Position numbers and translations under genes: made by a program. A stretch of 64,000 nt of DNA, from positions 97,007,582 to 97,071,581 of the forward strand of contig CM055897.1 of assembly GCA_029582155.1 (NCBI GenBank), read 5' to 3'. The notes beneath the pieces were generated by a model. That model was not told the DNA's origin and made no database searches. It worked only from the letters and a program-made list of their open reading frames with translations. Positions 12,685 to 23,900 of the stretch are shown here, piece by piece (the first letter of the stretch is position 1; each line of letters begins with the position of its first letter). Source of the DNA: Panopea generosa. Taxonomy: Eukaryota > Mollusca > Bivalvia > Adapedonta > Hiatellidae.

Positions 12685-13022
12685 ATGACGAGTCCTTGCT
12701 ATTCTTTAAGATCGTTTGTATTACCATTTTCTCCTCATACGTTTCGTTATTTCGTTTTGTCTTCTGTTTTTTCCCCCATTTGAGGCCTTTCCTCTGGTAA
12801 TATTAACATGCTTTTGATTAATGCACGCGCGTGTGTGTATGTGCGTGCGTGTGTTCGGGCGAGAAAATGTGTGTTGCTTTATTGATATATTGTATTGTAT
12901 TGTAATGTACTGTATATTTTGTTTTGTATAATTGTATGTTGCTTTTTCATTTTCTCATGTGTTTTTTTGTAACTCTTCAGTATTGGAGGTTAATAAAGAT
13001 TATATATATATATATATATATA

Positions 13023-13680
13023 TGACCACGGATATGGCGTTTACCTACCATTACAAAAGTTATCTCGCTTTCCACCCCCCACTCACCCTCCAAAAAGAAA
13101 ACAACAACAAACAAAGTAAAAACAACAAACAACAGATTTTATTACTGCACACATACTGTGGTGTTTCAATTTTATATTTGCACCAAATGGATATATATAT
13201 TTATTTCCAAATAATTCAGTTAAAGACCAGGGATTGTATAAGCGAAGTGCCGACTGACAAGCAATTAATCATATTTGGTAGATAGGGAGAATTTAACTAG
13301 CTTGTTTTTTAATGTACAAGATACAGAAAGGTAATTATTACAAGGAATGTGTATATCACACTGTCCACAGTACATGAATACAAAATATCAAAAAGTATTT
13401 TTTTGTGAGAGATTATTGTCAATTATTGTTTTTCCTGTGTCTCTGTCTTCTTGGAGTATGCTTGAATACTGGTTAACCTTTTAGGATCCCAGGAAACAGT
13501 GGTTAGGTAAACGGCTCGTTTGTTAGCCCTCGATGGCGTAAACATGACGCTAAATATCCAATCAATCAAATGGAGGATAAAATATAATGGATATATAATG
13601 ATCAATGCCTCACACGCAGACATTTAACTCCTTCTATCTAACTACGGTGTCCGTAATGGCCACCGCGGCATATTTATTAA
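13023..13680. other. no gene seen
   Basis: Low-complexity A-rich and C-rich stretches only; nothing coding could be supported. Confidence 0.4.
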
Positions 13681-13686
13681 ATTTAG

Positions 13687-13871
13687 AAAAGTCGGAACAA
13701 CATAACTACTATGGTGAAAAGTCGAAACTACGATAGTACAAAGTCGAAACTACGATGGTATAAAGTCGAAACAACGATAGTTAAAAGCCGAAACAACGAC
13801 GGTAAAGATGGTAAAAAAGCCGAAAGATGGTAAAAAATCGAAACAACGATGGCGAAAAGTCGAAACAACGT
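13687..13871. repeat. minisatellite, about 22-bp unit (AAAGTCGAAACAACGATGGT)
   Basis: Eight or so imperfect copies of a unit containing AAAAGTCGAAAC-ACGAT-GT run head to tail, with one shortened region around 13800-13830. Confidence 0.9.
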
Positions 13872-14579
13872 TTAACATGTATGCTTAATTGTTTGCCGTC
13901 GAGTGTTTCACTTACACAAACACATGCCTTTTAAATAAACATTTATAACAAATTTCGTGTGTCCCTTCAGGAAGTTTAATATTTTGTCATGGCACACACG
14001 GTAATATTGATTTCATAAATAAAATATTTGGTAAATATAGTCTTTCTCATTGAGTTATCGGTTTACTAATCAATGGCCAGCGACGAAACATGACAGACGT
14101 GGGAATCGATACATACTTCTGATATCAAAGAAATTAAGATGTCAAAATATGACTACTGCACCTATTTCAATGTTTGAAATGGCAAAACCCCAATACTGCT
14201 TTAAAAACTCTATGATTTAAGATAAATTCATTATATTCTTTGTTTATTTTACATTCCTGCACGCTAATTGAAATTTAACTCAGTTAACACACAATAACAT
14301 TATATTTACATTTCTGACACATCGCATTCCATGAACCGATATAAAATTTGACGTTTAATTTATCATGACAACATACCCATGATCTTTCGTTTTTAACTTT
14401 GGGCATATATGGTTTTGGAAAAATTAATCTTGTTCGGGGTTTGCGATTAAACAAGCAAACTTTAAGAAAATGCTCATCTGTTATAGTTACAGACCACCTT
14501 CATTAAAAATGATTGGCTAAAAAGTATCACAATATCATTTGAGAAATCATTGTAAAAAATGCATTGCACTTGGTTAATT

Positions 14580-15800
14580 TTGATTTATTAAGATCAGATG
14601 GCTATTCAAAAACCTGGCTTGATCTCACTGAATCTGTAAATCTTGCACAGTTGGCAACACAACCTACCCGAGCAACACGCAATTCCGCTGCATTGATAGA
14701 GCAGGCGTTTTCAAACACAACACATAGCTAGTTTAGTTTAAACTTATTTATTTTACTTCGATTGTGAAACAAGTTCTTACAACTTAGACAAATCACGCTC
14801 GAAGTCTTCCTGGGTAGACCCTCCTCCGATCATGGATTCGGTGCTCTACCATTAGACCACGCGCTCCACATATAGCTAATGTTACTATCCCAATATGCTC
14901 AGTTAGTGATCATCATATTTGCATTAGCTGTAAGGTAGTTAATTATGTTAAAGGTCCAATGCATAAAACAATAAATTACAAGATTAATGATCTCTCATAA
15001 CAATCATGGTCAATAATTGACATATACGACAACCCAGATGATTCATTTGACTTATTCAATGATATGTTTCAAACCGTATTAAACAGACATCCAGTAATAT
15101 CTTTAATTCATTTTAGTCTCGAATCATCAACTGCTTCACTTTCTAAAAAAAAATTATATATAACATTACAGTAATTGCATATGCGATAATTTAGATAATT
15201 TATTGGTAATCTGTTCCATCAGTTCCACCCATATGCATAAACATGTTAATGATGCTATTTGCATATGGTGGCACACCTGTGTTTACATTTAGTATTTTTG
15301 GTATATTCCATTGTTGAGGACTTATCTAAACGCTTTTCTAATGCTTATACTTGGTGTAATTTAAATAACATGTCTATCAGTGCACTGAAAACTAAAAGTT
15401 TACATATTTATAAAAAAAGGTAATTGTGTGCATGAAGAAGATTCGCCATCATCTATTACTGGTAAAAAAATTCATTGTGATATATGTGAAATGTTACTTT
15501 GTGTAACGATTGGTTTTGGGATGGTCATGTTGCTAATGTCATAAACTGTTGCAAAGATTAATTTTCTTTCACGTATTAAGATATATATTGGTTTCTATGC
15601 GAAAAGAATTCCCTCCATGCAGATTATTGTTATTTTATTTGTGGGAATTGCAATTCAGCTTTAGAAATTTTATTGTATGATAACAAAAAACGTGTTGCAA
15701 GACTCAGCCTTGACAAAAGATTCTCATCACCTTCTGTTGAACTTTTTGCAGAGTTATATTGGATAACTTCCCCATTCTTCTCATTGAATATATTTTCCCA
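14580..15800 (+). pseudogene. decayed second LINE (endonuclease C-terminus and RT thumb), internally deleted
   Basis: Early in the segment, at about 14590-14730, the reading WLDLTESVNLAQLATQPTRA resembles the end of a LINE endonuclease. It resumes after an insertion at about 14880 with PICSVSDHHICI, which contains the SDH motif. At 15315-15400 VEDLSKRFSNAYTWCNLNN matches an RT palm-to-thumb region, and at 15628-15770 YCYFICGNCNSALEILLYD then KKRVARLSLDKRFSSPSVEL matches the conserved thumb block. The RT core between is missing and frames are broken. It is a different, older LINE from the one at 7.5-13 kb. Confidence 0.8.
14731..14874 (-). mobile_element. tRNA-derived SINE nested in the decayed LINE
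   Basis: On the minus strand from about 14872 an A-box-like GCGTGGTCTAATGGTAGAGC is followed by a degenerate B box. The insertion splits the LINE endonuclease reading. Similar ACATAGCTA / ACATATAGCTA sequences flank it, a possible target-site duplication. It shares the GATTGTGAAACAAGTT end and overall layout with 41152-41285. Confidence 0.65.
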
Positions 15801-15859
15801 ATGCCCTTTCCCAGATTATCTCACTAAGCGACACCTAGTGGTAGCACAATGAGTATTTT

Positions 15860-17270
15860 CTTCTTTTTTTAAAAAAATGTACATTTTGTCTTATATTTTC
15901 ATATATGAAATCGTAAAAGGGAGATAATAGTTATATTCTTATAGCATAACGAAATGTGGTTAAATGTTAGATAAAATGACGTCAAATTATGTTATTTAGG
16001 TGGTTGGGTTGTCAACTAACATTTTTTTATTGAACAACATATTGTATTAAAGATGCACCACCTATAACTTTCTGTTCAATAAATGAAGGAAATTTTATAT
16101 AATCACAAAGCAGAAGGTCCCATTTGAAGATAATCATAGATTTCTTCCTTGTACTTATGAAAAATTCGTCAATACACAGGTCAACATTTTTCGTTTTATT
16201 CGTCGATGTTTTAGTATAACCCGATACTGGCCAATGAGTGACTTTATCGTGGGACTCGATGTAGTTTTTGAAGAATTTCAAACGACAGAGACAAAATACA
16301 ATACAAGTTATTGACCAGAGTATCCATAATAAATGGTGTCTTATATAAATCAGCAGTTTTATTGCTATGATCGAAAATATATCGGCGATATAGGCGAGGC
16401 CTCATTAATGTGAAAAGTAGTTTTCTGTATCGAAGGTATCTGCAGAATATAGCGCACTTGAATTATTTCTCATTAAAATATGAACTTGTTATGTGTTTAA
16501 TTATTTACATGTTATTACAACATTGTAATTTGATGAGAAACTATGTATAGTTTAATTAAATAAAATATTCTTCTTTTTCTTCTTCTTCATTAAAATATCG
16601 ACATTTTTTTTATCGAGGACATAGTGCAAACCAATATAGATAAAGAAGTGAGATAGACTATTTTTTCACCAAAACACCACGATATATCAATACGTCATGA
16701 CTTGCATGAAAAATAGTTGTTTTTCCCCCCAAATTGCATTGTTTGTTAACAAATATATTTGTAAATGAACAGTTCGACAACTTTACCGGCACAACTTAAT
16801 AGAAAGATCGGTCTATCATTAGTTGCGATATGACATTTTGTTTGAAAAAGTGGTATTACATTTTCAAGTTAATGTACATTATGAGGAAAGTAAGATGCCA
16901 CAAACGATATGTAATAAACATGTAGTGTACAAAGAGGTTTGTAAATTTTAAAAAAAAAAACTGTTTTTAAAAAAAAAAACTGAGTATTTCATGGATACCC
17001 CAAAGTTTGCAGTCGCTCTGCTTGTGTCTTGTATTTTGATATACACTTAGAGGCACTGCTTACTACACATTTACCCTTTTTTGTATTTTCTAAAAAAAAA
17101 AAACCAGGATCGACTGAGATAAAATTTTGAGGATAAAAATATCCGACATTGCATATTATTGTATTTTATGAATTCCATTAAGAAACAGAGTTATACTTTT
17201 TATACTGCGTGATAAAACTTAACGAAGGTAAAAACAATCACATTTTGTAAAGTCATCCATGTCTAGCACG
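15860..17270. other. no gene supported
   Basis: AT-rich sequence with A-runs. An 84-codon minus-strand frame at 16027-16281 has no recognisable domain and no splice or promoter support. Confidence 0.4.
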
Positions 17271-17273
17271 GTT

Positions 17274-17300
17274 CGTGTGTGTGCGTGCGTGCATGCGTGC

Positions 17301-17340
<40 letters not shown>
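17274..17340. repeat. compound (GT/GC)n(GA)n microsatellite
   Basis: A GTGTGTGCGTGC tract passes into about 14 GA units. Confidence 0.95.
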
Positions 17341-17343
<3 letters not shown>

Positions 17344-17881
17344 GGGGGATGAGGGTTAACAAAGGTAACATTTAATACTAGGACCGTTTAAAAAGTGTTA
17401 ACTGTTTCTGGATGAAATTTATATAATATGAAAAACAATGTCTGATCCTTTTATTCTCAAAATTTTACGTCAGTCGTTCTAGGCTTTTGCAAGAAAATGC
17501 AAAAACATTAAAGTATAGTCAGCAGCAGTGCCTCTACTTTGGGCGCAGTAACTGAAGTCTGGTTTACACTAGCATCTGTTTTGAAACAAAGTCCAGAAAA
17601 AAGCAATTCGTTTTTTTCAGCTGAAGCAATTAAAAAGAAAACGTTTTTCGATCAGTCCACTGTTTTGACATCAGGTACTGAGTATTTTATTTCTCCGTTT
17701 TGATTTACGGCTACTAGTATTAAATGGTGTTTAGATTCACACTTTCTATTTTTTTAACATATTTTAAATTTTCGAATACTGACGAAAATTATCATGCATA
17801 TTTATTTCAGATGGCACTGAATTTAACACATATGTTTACCTACAATTAAACATTCTTTAAACATTAAATTTTGCAGACACA

Positions 17882-17969
17882 ATGGCGATATTAAGCAGAC
17901 GACGTGTTGGATTGTTTGCAATGTTGGGACTATGCTTGGTAGTGGTGTCATTCAATGTCCTCATTGACA
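17882..17969 (+). CDS. sulfotransferase coding exon 1 (signal anchor)
   Basis: ATG at 17882 starts 29 codons plus one base, covering the basic tail and signal anchor. The donor at 17970 reads GTGCGT. TTTTGCAG directly before the exon (ending 17876) is a good acceptor, so a non-coding first exon probably lies upstream. Confidence 0.85.
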
Positions 17970-20900
17970 GTGCGTATTTATTATATTCATATTTGCATAT
18001 TTAAACAGGGTAATACAACATTTCTATATGATATGTTTGTTTCTCAGTCCATCAATAAAAATACATTTTCGTTTTCTGTTCCCGGTCCATTGTTTCAGAA
18101 GTGAGTAAGCAGGTAGTGTATTAATTTTTTCGGAAAACTAATAAATTCTTTATTAAACTTTTGAAAAAGGAGAATGCTAATTTCTTTTATCTGGTTGGAC
18201 GTTTTACATTAGTAGGTAATGGAACCGCAGCCAGTATATGTTTGGCTTTACGTTTATACTTTATCATACCATGCTTGTTGTTGCATGGTGTTTTAGCGTC
18301 GCTTTTAACAATGTTTCAGTCATATCGCGACGATGTCTACTTGAGACAGTGTTCTGATTCCTGTCACACTGGAGTATCATGCTACAAACACATGCTACGA
18401 TACCACACCAAGTCTCATTACACCGACACCGAGCCGACCAGATCCAGAACTATCCTCTAAATGCTGAACGCCAAGCGAGGAAGCTTTTGGTACCATTTAT
18501 CAAATTTTGGTATGACCCGACCGGGGATTGAACCTACGACCTTCGTGTATGCTTATAATTTCTTTAATATCTGTCTAATCACCATCATGTATACTGAACG
18601 GAACAGCTAACCTACCATTTTTGTATTTTCAATAACTTCGTCAAAATATGGAATAGCGACATCAAAAGTTGTGTATGCCATTACCTGATAATTCTGTTTT
18701 TTTATGATATCTAACTGTTTTTTTTTCTTATTCACGGCCAAATTTCAAGGAAATTGTTTTTGAGAAAATAATAAAATGTCAGATACATGTGTCTATCATT
18801 TGTTTATTCATTATGTGTTTGTCATTTCTCTATGTCTACTAGTTATATATTCATTACGTGTTTGCCTTTTATCTATGTCTACTAGCTACCATGTGTCTAT
18901 TCATTATGTGTTTGCCATTTATTGATATCTACTAGCTATCACGAGTCTATCCATTATGTGTTTGTCATTTATCTATGTCTTATAGGTATCATGTGTCTAT
19001 TCATTATGTGTTTGTCACTTCTCTATGTCTACTAGCTATCATGAGTCCATTCATTATGCGTTTGCAATTTATCTATTTCTGAAAAATATCTTGTGTCTAT
19101 TCATTATGTGTTTGCCCTTTATCTATGTCTACTAGCTACCATGTGTCTTTTCATTATGTGTTTGCCTTTTATCTATGTCTACTAGCTATCATGTGTCGAT
19201 TCATTATGTGTTTGACTTTTATCTATGTCTACTAGCTATCATGTATCTATTCATTATGTGTTTGCCTTTTATCTATGTCTACTAGCTATCACGTGTCTAT
19301 TCATTACGTGTTTGCCATTTATCTATTTCTGATAGCTATCAGGTGTCTATCCATTATGCGTTTGCCATTTATTTATTTCTGACAGCTATCATGTGCCTAT
19401 TTATCATGTGTTTTTGCCTTTTATCTTTGTCTACTAGCTATCATGTGTCTATTCATTATGTGTTTGCCATTTATCTATTTCTGATAGCTAGCATGTATCT
19501 ATTCATTATGTGTTTGCCATTTATCCATATCTACTAGCTATCATGTGTCTATTCATTATGTGTTTGCCTTTTATCTATATCTACTAGCTATCATGTGTCT
19601 ATTTATTATGTGTTTGCAATTTATCTATTTCTGATAGCTTTCATGTGTTGATTCATTATGTGATTGCCATTTATTTATTTATGATAGCTATCATCTGTCT
19701 ATTCATTATGTGTTTGCCATTTATCTATATCTACTAGCTATCATGTGTCTATTCATTATGCGTTTGCCATTTATATATTTCTGATAGTTATCACGTGTCT
19801 ATTCATTATGCGTTTGCCATTTATCTATATCAACAAGGTATCACGTGTCTATTCATTATGTGTTTTCCATTTATCTATATCTACTAGCTATCATGTGTCT
19901 ATTCATTATGTGTGTTGCCTTTTATCTTTTTCTACTAACTATCATGTGTCTATTCATTACGTGTTTGCCATTTATCTATATCTACTAGCTATCATGTGTC
20001 AATTTATTACGTGTTTGCCATTTACCTATATCTACTAGCTATCATGTGTCTATTCATTATGTGTTTGTTTTTTTATCTATATCTACTAGCTATCATGTGT
20101 CTATTTATTACGTGTTTGCCATTTATCTATATCTACTAGCTATCATGTGTCTATTCATTATGTGTTTGCCTTTTATCTATGTCTATAAGCTACTATATGT
20201 CTATTCATTATGTGTTTGCCTTTTATCTATATCTACTAGCTATCATGAGTCTATCCATAATGTGTTTGTCATTAATCTATTTCTGATAGCTACCATATGT
20301 CTATTCATTATGTATTTGCCATTTCTCTATGTCTACTTATCATCACGTGTTTGATTATGTTTGTATAAGAACTATACGTGTTTACAAGTAATTCATGTGT
20401 CTACTTGTAATACATATTTCTACTCGTACTATAAGTATCTACTTTTAATTTATGCTTTCTTGTAATCTATGTTTTATTAGTAATCTATATGTCATCTTGT
20501 AATCTATGTGTCATCATGTAATTTATATGTCAACTTGTAATCTATATGTATATTTGTTATATATGTGTCAACATGTAATCTATGGGTCAACTTGTAATCT
20601 ATGTGTCTACTTGTAATATATGTGTCAACTTGTAATCTATATGTCAACTTATAATCTATGTGTCTACTTGTAATCTATGTGTCAATTTGCAACGTATATA
20701 TCAACTTGTAATATATGTGTCAATTTGAAATCTATGTGTCAATTTGTAATCTATGTGTCAACTTGTAATCTATGTGTCAATTTGTAATCTATGTGTCATC
20801 TTGTAATTTATGTGTCAACTTTTAATCTATGTGTCTACTTGTAATCTATACGACGACTTATAATATATATGACAACTTATAATCGATATGTAATCTATAT

Positions 20901-23900
20901 GTCAATTTGTAATCTTTATGTCAACTTGTAATCTATGTTTCAACTTGTAATCTATTTGTCTACTTGTATTCTATGTATCTACTTGTAATCTATGTGTCAA
21001 CTTGTAATCTATGTGTCTACTTGTTATCTTTTTGACAACTTGTAATATATATGTCAACTTGTAATCGATATTTCTGTTTGTAATCTATATGTCAACTTGT
21101 AATCTGTGTGTCTACTTGTAGTCTATGTGTCTACTTGTAATAAATGTGTCAACTTGTAATCTATATGTTAACTTGTAATCTATGTGTCAACTTGTAATCT
21201 ATGTGTCTACTTGTAATCTATGTGTCAATTTGTAACGTATATATCAATTTGTAATATATGTGTCAATTTGTAATATATGTGTCAATTTGTAATCTATGTG
21301 TCAATTGTAATCTATGTGTCTACTTGTAATCTATACGACAACTTATAATATATATGTCAACTTATAATCGATATGTAATCTATATGTCAATTTGTAATCT
21401 TTATGTCAACTTGTAATCTATGTGTCAACTTGTAATATATTTGTCTACTTGTATTCTATGTGTCTACTTGTAATTTATGTGTCAACTTGTAATCTATGTG
21501 TCTACTTGTTATCTTTACGACAACTTGTAATATATATGTCAACTTGTAATCGATATTTCTGCTTGTAATCTATATGTCACATTGTAATCTGTATGTCAAC
21601 TTGTAATCTGTGTGTCTACTTGTAATATATGTGTCTACTTGTAATATATTTGTCAACTTGTAATCTATGTGTCAACTTGTAATCTATGTGTCTACTTGTA
21701 ATCTATGTGTCAATTTGTAACATATATATCAACTTATAATCTATGTGTCAATTTGTAATATATGTGTCTACTTGTAATCTATACGACAACTTATAATATA
21801 TATGTCAACTTATAATCGATATGTAATCTATATGTCAATTTGTAATCTTTATATGTCAACTTGTAATCTATGTGTCAACTTGTTATCTATTTGTCTACTT
21901 GTATTCTATGTGTCTACTTGTAATATATCTGTCAACTTGTTATCTATGTGTCTTCTTGTTATCTTTACGACAACTTTTAATATATATGTCAACTTGCAAT
22001 CGATATTTCTGCTTGTAATCTATATGTCAACTTGTAATCTATATGTCAACTTGTAATCTGTGTGTCTACTTGTAATCTATGTGTCAACTTGTAATCCATG
22101 TGTTAACTTGAAATATATATATGTCAACTTGTAATTTATGTGTAAACTTGTAATATATGTCTGCTTGTTATCTATATGTCAATTGTAATATATGTGTCAA
22201 CTTGTAATCTATGTGTCTACTTGTAATCTATGTGTCTACTTGTAATATACGTGTCAACTTGTAATCTACGTGTCATCTTATAATCAACATGTCTACTTGT
22301 AATCTACATGTCAACTTGTAATTTATGCGTCAACTTGAAATCTAAGTGTCAACTTGTAATTTATGTGTCTACTTGTAGTCTATACGTCAACTTGTAATCT
22401 ATACGTCAACTTGTAATATATACGTCAACTTGTAATCTATACAACAACTTGTAATCTATATGTCAACTTGTAATATATATGTCAACTTGTAATCTATGTC
22501 TACTTGTTATCTGTATGTCAACTTGTAATATTTATGTCAATTTGTTATCTATATGTCAACTTGTAATCTATATGTCAACTTGTAATCTATATGTCTACAT
22601 GTAGTCTATGTGTCTACTTGTAATATAATTATGTGTCTACATGTAATATAATTATGTGTCTTTATGTGACCTATGCCTTGTACTTGTAACATATGTGTCT
22701 ACAAGTAATATATCACTACTTGTAAACTATGTGTCTACAAATTAGCTACGTGTCTACTAGTTATTTATCAGTCTACTTGTAATATATGTGTCTACTTGTA
22801 ATATAATTAAGTGTCTATTTATGATATATGTCATGTAACCTATGTGTCTACTTGCAATGTATGTGTATGCTTGTAATATGTATGTCTATTTGTAATATAT
22901 GTGATGTGTAATTACATATCAACTTGTTTTCTATGTGTCTGTAAGTAATATATGTGTCTGATCATGTAATCTATGCGTTAACTAATCAGCATGTGTGAAC
23001 GCTGGAATCTATTTATGCATTACTTTCTAGGGCATGCAGACAACATTGCTACCACAGAGAAGTATGTTAGCCTAGTTGGTGGTCACTCGCTTGAGACTAA
23101 ACAATCTAATAGGGTAGAACATGCTGAAGACAGTAATAAAACCATGAAGAAAAATAAAAGCGTTTCCACTAAGGATGAAGATAAAAAGGTATGGTTCTCA
23201 TTTATGTTCGTATAAAACACACGCATGCCCGTACGTAAGCGTGTGGGTTACTTATTGCTCATGGCGCGATGTATGTTCAGAAGAGAAATAACACTTTTGT
23301 CTTTCATTGGTGCTTACTTTTTGTTAAACGATATATAAAAAATACTGTATCAAAGGAAATCCTTTCATTGTAAATTTTAAGGCGTGCATTGCTTTTTTAA
23401 AATGTATATATAGGTTTATGTTTTAAAAATGAGGTTGGTATGGTTATATATATAGCTAGAAATATTTCCAGATATTTATTGTACCAGTGTTCTAGGTCTA
23501 CCATCTCTGTTCAATCAGCTTGTTCACCAATCAACTTCACTTTAGATATTACCCACGCGTATGAGCTGATTAACAAGTTACAAATGATTGTTTCCAAAAT
23601 CAGTTAATTTCGAATGTTTTTTCCGGGACATATCGAAAGGTCTTGAATAAAGGAAATTTTGTTTCCACATATTTTATTACGTATGTTACATATATCATGC
23701 CTAAGTTGTAAGTACTTCTTTCACAATCGAAGTAAAATAAATAAGTTTAAACTTTTCTATATGTAATAAAATATGTTTAACTTAAAGTTCGTTTATTTAG
23801 ACATGTCACAGAAAAAACATTAAATAAATTGATTTTTTCAGCATAGACTAGTTAACACTACAAATGAATGTTTCCAAAACAAAAAAACCCCACTTAAATC

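Larger units (their letters stand above)
7540..13022. mobile_element. non-LTR retrotransposon (LINE) with inverted 5' half
   Basis: The element is in two opposed parts. On the minus strand, read from 9848 down to about 7540, lie an ORF1-like basic protein and then an APE-type endonuclease. On the plus strand, from about 10144 to 12684, lies the matching reverse transcriptase and C-terminus, followed by a GT-rich 3' region that ends near an AATAAAG-(TA)n tract at 12991-13022. The inverted part carries only the 5' modules and the direct part only the 3' modules. They are therefore complementary pieces of one element, the layout expected of twin-primed LINE insertions. The clade was not settled. 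Both halves carry frameshifts. No target-site duplication was recognised. Confidence 0.75.

Noticed and set aside
16027-16281. 84-codon minus-strand frame
   Set aside because: Length is expected by chance in AT-rich DNA and no motif or promoter is recognised.
18161-18460. 99-codon plus frame in sulfotransferase intron 1
   Set aside because: Most of it is a SINE read antisense.
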